Shown: positions 46,638-58,519, counted from the first letter of the stretch. The stretch: 64,000 bases of DNA from Dromiciops gliroides (GCF_019393635.1 NC_057865.1:296561385-296625384), one strand, 5' to 3'. Notes: generated by a model from the letters alone, not told the origin. Numbers and translations are program-made.

Positions 46638-46711
<74 letters not shown>

Positions 46712-46715
46712 AGAG
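45488..46715 (+). mobile_element. SINE expanded into a 220-bp tandem array plus microsatellite
   Basis: A SINE starts at 45488. After its A-rich tail come three 220-base units, 45661-45880, 45881-46100 and 46101-46320, that I find identical base for base, and a fourth partial unit to about 46500 with a few changes at its end. Each unit has a SINE head and body, then a second copy of the 3' body (agacacttgacactactagc), then a tail ending aaagctaag. The outer flanks carry aaagctaaa at 45479-45487 and 46716-46724, the original target duplication. The array therefore grew within one insertion, each unit taking along a copy of the target site. Confidence 0.93.
46503..46713 (+). repeat. (GAAA)n/(GGAA)n microsatellite
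   Basis: About 210 bases of tetranucleotides: GAAA units, a central block of over 20 GGAA units, then GAAA again. It replaces the tail of the last SINE unit. Frames through it are Lys/Glu/Arg or Phe/Leu/Ser repeats only. Confidence 0.97.
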
Positions 46716-47096
46716 AAAGCTAAAACAACCTCCCTCCAACCACAACCCTAATTCTAAGGCAGTAACGGGAGCCTAGAGACAATAGCTTTAGGCCCTTCCT
46801 GTGGCTCTGGCCCTCCCGAGTAAAGCACCCGGCCTTTGGGGTGGCTGTTTTTTTGTTTTTCTGGCAGATCCAAGGGCCCTTTTCTTACCTCTGGGATCAT
46901 GGCTGTGTTCTATAGGACAGAGGCCTCTGCAAGTCTACTTGTTGGATGAAGAGGGAATATTCTCCTCTTTTTTTTAGATTATAGACTTAATATTTTTTCG
47001 GTAACGACCTGCTGCTCCCGGTTGTCCTCGCCTTCCCGCTCCCTGTCCATCCCTGGGTTGACCTCGCCGGGCCCGCCCCCTGCCCCACCCTCCTAC

Positions 47097-48560
47097 CTTT
47101 GGCTGGCACCATGTTGCGGGTCCCTCTGCAGTCCTCCCCCTGGGTGAGGAAGGCCCCCTCCTGGCTCTTGGAGGCGGGCAGGGCAGCAATGGGCGGGAGC
47201 TCCGGCTTAGGCTTCTTGCTGCTGAGGATGTAGGGATGGACGTCCAGGGAGAAATGCCTGGCGTGCTTCTTCTCGCTACTTGCGGACGGCGGGGCTGAGG
47301 CCGAGCCGGGCGCGGCAGCGGCGGCATCCGCTGCCCCAGCCCCTTTGTGGTGAGCAGCTCGGGCGTCCAGCAGGGGCGCGATGAGCGTGTCCGTGGCCGT
47401 CTTCCTCCTCACGGGCTTGGGCTTGTCCGCCTTGTGGTTCTCCACCTTCATGATAGCCAGCTGTTCCTTGAAGGGCTGGGGCAGGGGGTTGCTGGTGGGG
47501 ATCCACTTTATCTTCTTGCGGGGGCGCTTGACGACAGGGGGCTCCCCCGCGTCGCCGTCGGCGGGGTTGGCGCTGGGGTCCACGGTCTGAATGCCCGAGT
47601 CCCGGACCGTGGGGGTGGCGTCGTGGTTGGACTGCGCCAGGGCGGCCAGCAGCTGCCGCACCACGTTGTCGTACATGAGGTCGCTCTCGTTGGTGATGAA
47701 GTCCAGCCGGTTGAGCGACTTGATGTGGTCCCGGTTCTCGTTGCAGAACATGGCCAGGATGTTGATGTCGCAGAACTGGGAGCGGCGCCACTGGCGGCGC
47801 GTCCTGATGCCCACCTTGTGCAGCTTGTCGAAGATGAAGTTGCTCTTGCGGAAGATGAAGAGGTGAATGAGATTGACGAGAATGATGAGGTTCATGAAGC
47901 AGAGCAGGACGATGTCCACGCCCGCGATGATCCTCTGCAGCTGCACCGACGGCAGCTTGCAGCTGACGCGCACCGAGCCCCGCGGGCCGTCCGGAGGCTC
48001 GCCCAGCGCGCACGTGAACTCGTTCTGCTTCTGCGTCGCGTAGTAGGTGCACAGGTAGCTGATGGGGACCACGCTCAGGAGGAGGATGAGCACGTGCCGG
48101 GCGAGGTAGAGCTTGGCCAGGAAGTTACTGCGGCCCCGGCGCTCCAGGTACTTCTCGAACAGGTTCTGCTCCGGGCTCTTCTCCTTCTCGGCGTTTTCGA
48201 TGATCTCGCGCTTCTCCCGCTCCGTGATGCCCGGGCCCTTGGACTGGATCTGCTTCTCGATCTTGGGGGCCCGGCCCTCGGCCGCCCGGTGGTAGCAGTT
48301 GTCGATCTCCTGGAGAAGAAAGTTGAGCTCGGAGGTGAGGCGGGTGGAGGCCAGGAACTCCCAGCCCAGGGCGGGGACGTACATGATACCGGCAAACGCC
48401 AGCAGGGCATAGGGCAGGAACTTGTGCTCGAAGAGGGAGGGCCAGTGGCTGGAGTCCACCCCGGGCAGGGCGTCCCTCAGCTCTGTCCAACAGTAGCCAC
48501 GTGCATAGAGGGCCTGGTCACGGGTGAAGTTGTGAGGGGTATAGCAGTAGATGGGTTCCT
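47097..48560 (-). CDS. PANX2: PANX2 exon 2, channel core
   Basis: This exon encodes most of the pannexin: the first extracellular loop, membrane segments 2-4 and the start of the cytoplasmic tail. The acceptor on the minus strand is ccctccag|AGGAAC and the donor AAAG|gtagga. Visible features are the NFT glycosylation site (Asn86), loop-1 cysteines 81 and 99, membrane segment 2 at about 123-145 (FLPYALLAFAGIMYVPAL), a cytoplasmic loop with REKREIIENAEKEKSPEQN, segment 3 at about 231-250, loop-2 cysteines 259 and 276, and segment 4 at about 286-312. Similarity to human PANX2 is very high, apart from a slightly shorter second loop and a variable Ala/Pro-rich tail. Reading through the donor would open into intron, which I discount. 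Confidence 0.98.
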
Positions 48561-49339
48561 CTGGAGGGCAGAGAGGAGAGACAGGCTCAGGGTCAGGGCA
48601 GGGATGGGGAGGCTCCACAGCACTCGTCCCTCCCGGCAGAGGGATCGATGTCCAACGAGGGGACCAGGGCTCTCCCTTTGACCCCATCCCACCCGTCCCG
48701 GGGGATAGAGACTGGCCCAGGGGGAGACCTTGGCTGGGGACGGCAGGGACCCTGAGTGGCTCAGCCACAAGGACTGGGGAGCCTGCCCTCCCATCCTCCC
48801 CTGCTTCTTCCATGGAAGATACATGCCTTCAGCTACAGACGACCCAGGGGCGTTCTCTGAAACGTCCTGCTCTAAAGAATAGGAATTCCTCATGTTCACC
48901 AAGACAAGGCTACCTCTGAAATCAGACTCTAAACTACTCATTTTACAGATGAACGAAGTGAGGCCCACAGAGGTGTTCTGGGGACAACGGGCAGTGAACG
49001 GAAAACTGGATGGAGTCAGAGGAGCTAGATTCCAATCCTACTTCTGACACCTGTACTTGTGTGACCTTCAATCCATCATTCAGTGCCTATTTGCACATCT
49101 GTAAAATGGGGGCCGGGTAACTGATGGCTAAGGTCTCTTCCAGTTAAGACCCCCGGAATCTTTGATTCTAAGCAGCACAGCTGTAATTTTGACCCACACC
49201 TGAGGACTCCAAAGCCAGTTCCTCTTCCAGGACATTGGGTCAGTTCTAGAGACACATTCTGCTTTCCCATATGAGCCTCAGACAGTTCTGTGTGAGAGAT
49301 GGTGTAAGTGGCTGAGCAACTTGAGAAGGGAAGATGAGT

Positions 49340-49990
49340 TAAAGAATAGAGAAGGGTAAATGTGCTGATTTTCAAAAAAGAGGAGAGGTTAGAGTTTGTA
49401 AATGATAAACTGTGGAGCCTGATTTTGATTTGGGGCAAAATTCTAGAGCATAGTATTAAAAGGATGGCTAATGAGTATCTAGAAAGGGAAGCAGTGATCG
49501 CAAAGTATCAGCATGACTTCACCAAGAAGTCACACAAGACCAACCTCTTTTCCTTTTTGGGGAGCTGGATTATTCCACTATTATACTGGGGAAATGCTGC
49601 AGATAGAGTTAGCTGAGAATTCAACAGAGCACTTGACACAATCTCTCATGTCATTGTGGACAAAATGGAAAAAAAAAAGTAGGGTAAATGACATTTAATG
49701 GGAGCATTCATTCCTGGTCAAAAGGCTAGACTTGATGTCAACTCATAAGAAGGTCTTCAGTGGTATGCCCCAGGAATCTGTATTCAGATTTATGCTATTA
49801 AATATTACATGTCTGTCAATGAAATATAAAGAGATGGAAGGTATGCTTATTAAGTTTGTAGATGACACAAATCTTAGAGGCACAGCTCACATACTGGGTG
49901 ATGGTCAGAATAAAAAAGTGTCTCTATAGGTTAGAAATTGGGCTTAAAGATAAAAATTAGTAAGGATGAATATAAAACCCTACTATTGCT
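49340..49990 (+). mobile_element. L3/CR1-type LINE fragment
   Basis: Translates in patches to the RT C-terminal half: the block before IVDKMEKK, GVPQESVFR-like (ggtatgccccaggaatctgt), then LIKFVDDTNLRGTA at about 49846-49890, the F-x-DDT block of this family. Decayed, without a continuous frame. Confidence 0.7.
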
Positions 49991-50261
49991 TTCAAAAACA
50001 TCAGCTTCACAAGTACAAAAAGGGGAAAGGGAGACAGGGCTGGAGGGGACTCATGCTTGAGGGTGCACCTACCTGGAGGATCAAGACAAGCCTGGGATTC
50101 TTATAGGGCCACTCCCAAGGCAGGATGTTCTCGGTGCAGGAGAAGGAGGCAGGCACAGGCTAGGGATGCTCAGAGCGGGAGCTGAGGCACATGCTGACTT
50201 CACCCAACTCTGCCCCACCCCAACCCTGGGCCCTTCCTCACTGTCAGCAGAAACAGCAGGA

Positions 50262-50462
50262 TTTCTTTCTTCCTTCCTTCCTTTCTTTTTCTTTCTTTCT
50301 TTCTTTCCTTCCTTCCTTTCTTTTTGCAGGGCAATGAGGGTTAAGTGACTTGCCCAGGGTCACACAGCTAGTAAGTGTTAAGTGTCTGAGGCCGGATTTG
50401 AACCCAGGTACTCCTGATTCCAGGGCTGGTGTTCTATCCACTGCGCCACCTAGCTGCCCCTC
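50262..50462 (-). mobile_element. tRNA-derived CORE-SINE with TTCC/TTTC tail
   Basis: Reverse-strand SINE (about 50326-50462) whose A-tail has grown into CTTT/CCTT units at 50262-50325, the complement of the GAAA/GGAA seen at 46503. Confidence 0.93.
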
Positions 50463-51425
50463 TCCCTAGGGTGTCCTCCTCTGCTCCTCACTGTCCCTCA
50501 CTCTTCGTGTCCAATCATTTGCCATGTCCTCCACATCTCTCCACTCTCCTCATGACCACTGTCTTAGTCCGGCCTCCTCCTGGACTACTACAATGGTCTC
50601 CTGCTTGGTCTCCCTGCCTCAAGTCTCTCCTCACTCCAATCCACCCTCCTGGCTGCCAAAGTGCTTCTCCTACAGCCTAGGTCTATCACATCCCTCCCCT
50701 GCCCAATGAGCTCTCTTGGTTCCCTAGTCTTGGTTCAGCATTTAAAGTCCTTCCCAATCTGTCTTTTGCCCATTTCCCAGTCTTACCACACACTGCTCTC
50801 CTCCACGCACCCTACAGTTTAGGCTTGCTACATGCCATCTCTCCCTCCCTGATGCCTGGGCCGCCTTCCCTCCTCCACGCCCCAGGGCTACCTCCTCCAG
50901 GAAGTCTTTCTTGATCTCAGAAGCTGCACATGCTCCCCTCCCCCAAGACTTTGCCCTCCCTGTCTGTACACACGGTGTTTCCCCTGACATAAGGGTAGGG
51001 TCAGGATGTTGTCTTTGCATCCCCAGAGCATGACACGTGGCAGGTGCTGCCAATGGATGGTCTCATGTGGTTCCTTCTCCTCTGTCCTGATTTGGGAGCG
51101 GAGCTCTCTGGGGATTCTACCCACACCACAGCAAGCATAGACTGAGCAGTGTGGCAAAGGAGGCGATGATGAAGAAGGTGGGGTGGGGTTCTCAGGCTCA
51201 GATGGGGGGCAGATAAGGGCCTGCAGGTTCAATGGCGACCAGCAGAATGACATGGCCACAAAAAAGTGAATATTGCCCCCAGCTCCCTTTAAGAGAAGCA
51301 TTGCCCCGGTAGGCCCCAGAGGACCCCCTTGGGAACGGCAGGTCCAGTTCTGGATCCTACATTTTAGGAAGGGCAGGCCCAGAGGAAGATGGCTGGGGCA
51401 GGAAAGGGTCGAGGACTTCCAAACC
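50463..51425. other. PANX2 intron 1, no gene seen
   Basis: GC-rich, pyrimidine-biased sequence with text like tctcactccaatccaccctcc, recalling the 3' part of old marsupial interspersed repeats. No coding potential is supported. Confidence 0.4.
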
Positions 51426-51720
51426 AGCCATCCCAGGACCAACTAAAGGAACCAAGATTGTTTGGCCTGGAAAAGATGGGGAAAGGGGGTGGGGGTGGGG
51501 CAGGGCATGATCACCAACCCCCAGTATTTAAAGGATGGCCACTTGGGGGAAGGAGTAGACGGGTTCTGCTGGGCACCAGAGGGCAAAGCTAGAGGCTTTG
51601 CTGAGAAGTGACCAAATGCAAATGGAGGTTTGATGTCAGGAAAGACCATTGAATAATTCAGGCTGGCCCAGATGCTTTGGGAGGTCGTGAGCTCCCTCCA
51701 GCCAGCCTTTCACAAAAGAT
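51426..51720 (+). mobile_element. L3/CR1-type LINE 3' end fragment
   Basis: Contains aagattgtttggcctggaaaag and, later, ggaggtttgatgtcaggaaag ... gaggtcgtgagctccct, the same family end as near 33870-33940. Confidence 0.55.
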
Positions 51721-52559
51721 GGCCTCTCTTACTCTCTGGACTCCCTTTCTAGGTCCTGTGACCCCTTTGTGGCCCCGCTCAGCCAGAGGAATGGGCTGCC
51801 TCCCACTGAAGCTCAAGAGGCCAGACTTGTTGAGTATGGGAAGGTTGGCTTCAGTGACCTCCGCGGTCTCTTCTATCTCTTCTGTCTCTATCTTGAGATA
51901 TCAGTTTCTTCATCTGCAAAATGGGGCTGCCCATGGTGGGAGTAGCGAGCTCCCTGTCCCCCTGGGCTGCTGGGAGGTTCAAAGGGACATAAAGGCCTCT
52001 GAGCAGCTGAGAGTGAGGGAGAGAAGAGATGGCCAGGAAGGTTTCCATGTAGAGGTAATGGTCCTCACCACTATTTTGCTTTTCTTAGGTATAGGGGCTG
52101 ACAAGAAGGAATGAGAGGCTTCCACACTCAATGGTTAGTGCTTTCTCCCTCTTCCAAGTCTGAGTGCTGGGGGGCTAAGGGTCATGATACCTGACCCATC
52201 TGTCTGGACTTGGCCTATCATCCAGTTTTCTTCCTCCTTGTATCTGATCACTTGGAGATAAATCACTGTCATGTTTTAGGATAAAAGGATTGAGGTTCAG
52301 GCACAAGCCCCCTGCTCATCATAGGAACATAGGAAAGACAAAGAAAGTCAATTTTAGAAAAAGGGAAATGAGAGTGAAAAATGACTTTCCCACATTCAAC
52401 AAGTCACTAGGTGAGGGATACAAGATGAAAATAAAATAATTCTTGTCCTCACAGAACTCATCTTCAACCAAGTCTCTGGAACATTTACATAGCTTATGTC
52501 TATATGAAATACTCGGAAGAGGGAGAGAATATCAACAACGGGGGGCCGGGGGGGGGGGA

Positions 52560-53940
52560 ATAAAAAATGCTGCATGAAGCGATCTTTCAGAAATTAGGCC
52601 TAGACCAACATCTCACACCACATGCCAAAATAAGGTCCAAATAGACAAATGACTGAGACAGACAGGGTGACAGCATAATCAAATTAGAAGATCAAGGAAG
52701 AAATTTAACAGATATATGAAGGAGCAAGCAAATTGTAGAGGAGACCCAAGAAGGTAAAAGAGATAATTTTGATTATATGAAATTTAAAAGGTTTTGTACA
52801 AACAAAATCTATCTAGGTGAAATTAGAAGGGAATTGGGTTACCATAAAAAGTGCAGATTAAAAAAAAATCTTCGCAGCAGGTTTCTCTGATAAAGAACTT
52901 ATTTTCAAATCGTAGGAAGAATTGATTTTAATGTATAAGACTAATAGTTATTTTCTGATCAGAGGATATTGTGGTAAAAATTATTTGTGGTAAAAAATTA
53001 TTGGAGTTTTAGCTGACTTATTTGGGAAGGGCCACACCTGGCCCACCCTGAAGTTACTTATGCTACTGAGGTCAGAAGGAGAACTTCCCTCATTATTTCC
53101 AGGACCCCAGTATTTCAGCGAGTCACCCAATTAATGCTCTGTATATAATTTCGGCCCTCACAATATGAAGAAGTGGTTTTCAGCAGAAGAAATCCAAACA
53201 AATAAGCGTGTAAAAAGTTCGAAATCAGTAATTATTGGAGAAATGAAAATTAAAACAACTCTGGAGTTCTACTTTATGCCCATCAGATTGGCAAAGATGA
53301 CAAAAAAGAAAATGACAAATATTGGAGGGGCTACAGAAAAACAGGCACACTAATACATTGCTGATGGAGCTGCAGATTAATTAGTACAGCTGTTCTGAAA
53401 ACAATTTGGACCCATGCCCCACCCCCAATCATTAAATTGTGCATATCCTTATACCACTACTAGGCCTCTGTCTCCCAGAGATCAAAAAAGAAGGAAAAGG
53501 AACCTCCTGTACAAAATATTTATAGCAGCTCTTTTAGTAATAGCAAAAAAACCCATGGAAACTAAGGATGTATCCACCTATTAGGGAACGGCAGACAAAA
53601 TATGGTATATGAATGGAATGGAAAATAATTACGCCCTTACAAATGATGAAGAGGAAGGTTTTAGGGGAAATTGGAAGGACTTGCATGAACTAATACAGAG
53701 TGAAGCGAGCAGAACCAGGAGAGCAATTTGTACAATAGCAACAACATCATAAAGAGAAACAACTTTGAAAGACTTTGAAACGCTGCTGAGAGCTCAAACC
53801 ACTGCTCCTGAGACCCTAGGAAGAAGTGTGCTACCAACCCCCCCACCCCTGACAGAGAGGAGGAGGGGCTTAAATACAGGTGGAGACACGGCCAGTTGGG
53901 GAATTTGCTTTGTTTGACTACGCACACGAGGAGGGTTATT
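52560..53940 (+). mobile_element. L1 ORF2 3' third
   Basis: Sense-strand L1 relic. At about 53225-53345 it reads a MKIKTTLEFYFMPIRLAKM block, equal to the [22 protein letters not shown] block in the minus-strand L1 at 60767-61923, followed by the ...YTTTRPLSPRDQK and GTADKIWYMNGMENN regions. Upstream, ggttttgtacaaacaaaatc fits the family. Several stops and frame changes are present; inactive. Confidence 0.75.
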
Positions 53941-54136
53941 TTTCAAATGGGGGAGGGGGGGGACATACTTTATAAACTAGGTGACAGCTGGGGATCACTG
54001 AGGAAAGATGTGCATCCTGAGAGACTGAAATGGGGGAAGAGGGCACTCCCTGGTGCCCCCAGCCAAAAGCTGGACCATACTCTCTAAGGGAAATCCCTCC
54101 CCTTTCACTTGGATCGTCTATGTTCTGAGATTTAGT

Positions 54137-54250
54137 ATATATGTGTATATATGTGTATGTGTATGTACATGTGTATGTGCGCATATACATAGGTACACAC
54201 ACAACCCAATTGCTGTGATACACTATACACACACACACAGATCCCAACTG
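54137..54250 (+). repeat. TG/TATG and CA dinucleotide-type microsatellite
   Basis: Alternating purine-pyrimidine DNA (tatatgtgtatatatgtgtatg, later cacacacacaca), about 110 bases with interruptions. Confidence 0.85.
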
Positions 54251-55740
54251 CTGTAATACAGACATGTACACACACTCCCCGCCCCCCCCAGCAGATCTGA
54301 ACCGGGTCAGACTAGAATCTCAACAAGATCATCTTGGCAGTTGGGAGCGGTGTGGATATTTTAAAAATAAAGCTAATGGACACATATTAAAATAATTATA
54401 ATCATGATGATGAAAACAACAGCTAGTTCCTATCTGACATTAAAGCTTGACACACACTATCCCATTAGTACTGTTACTACTTGCTGAAAGACCCAAGTAT
54501 CTGAGACCTTTAGAAGGGCCTCAGAGGTCACCCAGTGCAGCCTCCTGCTCGGCTCAGGAATGCCCTCAGCGGATCCTTGTCAGGGGGTCATTCAGCTAAT
54601 GCTTAAGCATTTGTAGTGAGGGAGTTCACTCCGACAGAGGTGAGCCTGCCCCACTGCTGGATGCTTGTCCTCATTAGACAGTCTCTCCATCCCGCTTACT
54701 TGGCTTCTTGGCACCTTTCCCCTCTATTCCTGCTCTTGGCTCTGTCTTCTAGTGCCAAGTAAAGCAAGGTGAATTCCTCCTCCTTTCAGATTCTTGAAGA
54801 CAACTATCATGCCATTTACCCAGCCTTCTCACCCACCCAAATCTCCTCTTCTGCAACTCAACATCTCCATCTCATTCCTTCAACAACAGAAGACAGAGCC
54901 CTAGTTTGGCAGGCTAGATACCACCTGTCCAGCCCCCTCCCCACCTCCTGCCTCACCCCCAGGCCAGTGAAGGCGGGACCTGCCGATGGATTTCATCTGA
55001 ACTTACCCCCTGGTTGGTTTCTCTATTGACCAAGAAATGTCTACCTGCTAGTCCCAATCCCCTTCTACACTGAAGGCATGCATTTAATAATCAAAACAGG
55101 GTAATTCACCCCATAAGTGCAAGAATGTGCCCAGGCATTTCTGTATGCCAGTGTGTGTGGTGGGTGGCACCAGAGATGTCTAGGATGCCAAACACGGTTT
55201 AGATGTGTTGTTGGTATCCCTCCTCCTTCTGAACGGATAATGGGACGCTGATGCCTGCCAGCGACCTCTGCCTGGCTTTAGCCCTTTCCGGGCGTCTGTG
55301 CTGCCAGGGGGCTGGGACGTTCAGGGTGAGTGCCTGTGACCATGTAGCAGGGCTTTTCCTTGAAGGAAGAGCTGGATGTAATTTTAAGAGGTCACATGGG
55401 CACAGAGGAGCCGTTGCTAACCCGGGGCCCCCTTCTGCTGCGGCTCCTGCCAGGCAACAGTTTCCTGGTGATGGGGCCGGGGATGCTCCCAGATACCGGG
55501 GCTTCCACAGGCTCCCGAGGGGAGGGCGGCTGGCCTATTTTCCTCCATTCTGTGGGGAAGAGCCTGAGGCCCTGGGGTCCAGAGAGGCCCAAGCAGCCTG
55601 CACTGTGCACCCTTGGAGCTGTCCAGCGTCAGGGCTCCTTTCCTCCTCAGCACGCTGAGTTCTGCAGCCTGCGGGCCATGGGGAGGTGGAGAGCTCCTCT
55701 ACCTCTTCTCAGAGGCTCGGGCAGTGAAAGCCAGCAGGGT
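54251..55740. other. PANX2 intron 1, no gene seen
   Basis: Mixed host DNA. A minor MIR- or LINE-like segment is near 54510-54640. The short frames here lack recognisable features. Confidence 0.4.
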
Positions 55741-55742
55741 CT

Positions 55743-55880
55743 GTACACGCACACACACACGCACACACACACACACACACACACGCACACAACTGTTCCC
55801 TCGGGTGCCCGGATGTCCTTCCCCAACCTTTGTGCTTCTCTCTCTGTCTCTCTGTCTCTGTCTCTGTCTCTGTCTTCCCC
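55743..55880 (+). repeat. (CA)n then (TCTG/TCTC)n microsatellites
   Basis: CA repeats at about 55743-55792 and a TCTG/TCTC run at about 55838-55874, both inside PANX2 intron 1 within 400 bases of exon 1. Confidence 0.93.
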
Positions 55881-55949
55881 CATCTCTCCATCTTGGGCAA
55901 AGAGCAGGGGAAGGCGAGGCTCCGAGGCGGAGAAGAAGCCCCGGAGGAA

Positions 55950-57130
55950 GGAGGGACCGGGCAGCCGGGGAGGGAAGGACGGAGGGTGGGAGGAGGGCTG
56001 CCCCGTTGCCCCCACCCCGGTGCGGGGGAGGGGGGGGCCGGGTCTTACCGGCGAAGTTCTTGGTGAAGACGAGCGTGACGAGCAGGATGGGCACGAGCAC
56101 GGTGCCGATGGTGACCACGCGGTCGAAGGGCAGCTCCAGCTTGAGCTGCAGCAGCAGCGCGGCCAGCGCGCCCGCCTTGTCGTCCTGGGCGCCGGGCAGG
56201 ATGAGCTCCCGCAGCTTCTCGCCGGCCAGCAGCGCCGTCGCCATGTCCGCGGGCTGCTCCAGCAGGTGGTGCATGGGGGGGCGCGGGGCCCGGCCGGCGG
56301 CGGCCCGGGAAGGGGAGGCCTGGGGGGCGGCGGGGTGCCCGGCGGGCCCCCGGCCCCGCGGCGGGGGCTGGGTTGCCCCTGCCCGGGCCGGGCGCGGCCG
56401 CCGCCGCAGCCGCTACGGCCGGGGCGGCGGCGTTCAAGTTCAAGGCTCAGCGGCCCGCCGGCCTGGGGGGCGGCGGAGGCGGGGGCGCCCCGCTCCAGGC
56501 CCGGCCCCGGCCCCGGCCCGCGCCCTGCCTCGTCTCGCCTCCCGCTCGGCCGTTCGCTCGCTCTGCGGCCGCGCCCGGCCCGGGCCGCCGCGGGACCCCG
56601 CGCCCCCCGGAGGCCACTGCGGACACCCCCTCCCCCCGGCTCCGGGCGGCCCGGAGCGCGGGAGCGGGGAGGGGGCGCGGGGCCTGTTTACCTCCGGCAA
56701 CTTGGCGGCGCGCGCGGCTCCTCCCCGAGGCCCCCTCCCCCTCCTCCTGGGTCCCCTCCCCGTCCCCCCCCCCCACCGCCCCCCGCGGCAGCTGCGGCGC
56801 CTCCGATGACTTGGCAAAAAAAAAAAAAAATTACACGAAAGGGCCGAGGAAAGCTGCGAGCTCGCCCCTCCCCTTCCTCCCCGCTGGCCCTCCCTCCAGG
56901 GCTCCCGCTCGCGTGTCTCCCACCCGGTCGCTCCCCGCTCTGCGTCTCAGTCTCCGTGGGTCTGTCTCTGGTGTCTGGCCCTATCGGGCTGCCGGGCTGC
57001 GCAAGCGGCGGCGGGGAGGGGGGGGGAAGGAGGGGGAGGACAGAGGCACTGGCATTCACGGGGGGAGCCGGGGAGGACCGAGGGAGGCGCCCCCGCCCGC
57101 CCTCACATCTGGCCGATGGGGTCTAGTCGC
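55950..57130 (-). promoter_or_regulatory. PANX2: PANX2 CpG island promoter
   Basis: Very GC- and CpG-rich DNA spanning exon 1 and about 850 bases upstream, without an evident TATA box. It contains a 16-base A run near 56816-56831. Long frames on both strands here are by-products of the composition. Confidence 0.8.
56049..56274 (-). CDS. PANX2: PANX2 exon 1, N-terminus
   Basis: PANX2 is one of three vertebrate pannexins, large-pore channel subunits, strongly expressed in the nervous system. This exon encodes MHHLLEQPADMATALLAGEK, then 55 more residues to TKNFA, differing from the human protein at a single residue by eye (P8 for S). It includes membrane segment 1 at about 50-72 (FDRVVTIGTVLVPILLVTLVF). 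The start ATG is 56274-56272, chosen by match to the human N-terminus. The donor is GCCG|gtaaga, phase 1. With exons 2 and 3 the coding length is 2049 bases, 682 residues against 677 in human. No disruption is seen. Confidence 0.98.
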
Positions 57131-58373
57131 CGCTGCAACACGTGGCCGACGCCCTGCCTGGCTCTTCTCCATCCCCTGTATCCCCGCATCTCTCCTATAC
57201 CTCGCCCGGAGGCGGCTGGGGCCCCAGGCCCACCCCGCTCCCAACCCCGCATATGGGACCCTGTGTATCCACTCTCCCCGCAGGGTGCTCTAGCCCTACT
57301 GGCTGTCCCCAGTTCCCTCCGAGGCCCTCAAGCTACCCCCCTGCCACTGCCAATCCTCCCCCTCCCAATATGGCTCTCTGCTCTAGTCTCTCCGAGCACC
57401 CCGCCCCAGCCCCTGGCTCATCCTTTCCCCTCCAGCCCTCTCATAGGTGGCAGCATCCGGGAGGAAAACCTTTGGACACATAGTTGGGTCGGAAGGAGGG
57501 AAGACAGGGAAGCGAAGGTGGACCTGACTCCGCAGAGCCCGAATCCCCTTCGGGTAGCTCTCTCCCTGACAAACTAGGGGACACTAGGAAACTTTCCAGA
57601 GACTGGTACCTTTCCCCTCATGTCACTCCCTGATATCACCCTCATCAATGTCATGCTCATGACCAGTGGAAAGTGCTCTGCCCTTGGGGGCTCCTGCTGA
57701 GGTGGAAGGAACTCAGAAAGTCTAGTGTCTAGTTGTGCTCTGCTACTTAGACCAGTCACATTCCATCTCGGAACCTCAGTTTCTATCTCTGCACTATATC
57801 TCAATCCCTTGCCTCTTCTTTAAGTATTACTTTACGTGCATTACTTAATTTAGGGAGTTGTTGTGTGGAAGGGAAATACTATGATCATGGGGGCTGGTGT
57901 CTTCCCTTGGCCGTGTTCGGCACCTTCCCCGTTGCCCTCTGTCAGTGAAAGAAATGGGATCCTGTTTTGGGAACTCTTAAGGGTACTCTGTGAGACTGGA
58001 TTCAATTATTCTAGTTTTTGAAATAATGGGATATGACTCCATGTGATCATTTGGATTTCCTTATGTGTCATCTTCAGTGAATCATTCATTGTGGCATGGT
58101 GGTGACCCTGCTCTGTCAAAGCCCACGTTCTGAAACATTCTGCAGAGCTGAGGAAGCTTTGTGGATGGTCCCAGCATCAGTCGGAGTGTGCTTTCCGACA
58201 GTCAGCCAGCCTAGCTGAATAAAGAGAGGATCATAACCAGGAGGCTGGCCGCTGGGTGATCAAGAATACAAAGGGTCCCTCAGTCCCTTCCGAGTCTGCA
58301 GTGACAGCGGCAGAGGTGGAGAATGGGTCAGAGAATGTTAGAATTATAGAGTTTTTAGACCTCTATCAACTTT
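57131..58373. other. Upstream of PANX2, no gene seen
   Basis: GC content falls away from the CpG island. A proline-rich frame at 57116-57577 has no recognisable features. No repeats could be named with confidence. Confidence 0.5.
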
Positions 58374-58519
58374 GTTTTGTTTTGTGGGGCAATGGGGGGT
58401 TAAGTGACTTGCCCAGGGTCACACAGCTAGTAAGTGTCAAGTGTCTGAGGCTGGATTTGAACTCAGGTACTCCTGAATCCAGGGCCGGTGCTTTATCCAC
58501 TGTGCCACCTAGCTGCCCC
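58374..58519 (-). mobile_element. tRNA-derived CORE-SINE
   Basis: Reverse-strand full-length copy. The 17-base duplication agacctctatcaacttt is at 58357-58373 and 58520-58536. Confidence 0.96.

Larger units (their letters stand above)
39249..47096 (-). other. PANX2: PANX2 intron 2 (7.8 kb)
   Basis: Bounded by donor AAAG|gtagga at 47096 and acceptor ttttcag at 39249. It contains SINEs, MIR-like copies (39690-39790 and 40610-40690, minus), an L3/CR1-like fragment, and the 220-bp SINE tandem array with its microsatellite. No further exon is needed, since exons 2 and 3 join in frame. Confidence 0.85.
48561..56048 (-). other. PANX2: PANX2 intron 1 (7.5 kb)
   Basis: Bounded by donor GCCG|gtaaga at 56048 and acceptor ctccag at 48561. 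It holds an MIR-like copy (49015-49110, plus), L3/CR1 and L1 fragments, one SINE, and TG/CA-type and TCTG-type microsatellites. No additional exon is needed, since exons 1 and 2 join as FTKNFA-E-EPIYCYTPHNF. Confidence 0.85.

Noticed and set aside
46413-46751. Lys/Glu/Arg repeat frame
   Set aside because: It is a translation of the GAAA/GGAA microsatellite.
47347-48681. 444-codon plus-strand frame
   Set aside because: It is the mirror of PANX2 exon 2; its Val/Leu/Asp/Glu-rich content is what codon-biased antisense DNA gives.
55360-57126. 588-codon plus-strand open frame (and other long frames) across the PANX2 promoter
   Set aside because: It is antisense to PANX2 exon 1, lies in extreme GC content, and encodes only low-complexity Arg/Pro/Gly runs and the CA microsatellite; no domain is visible.
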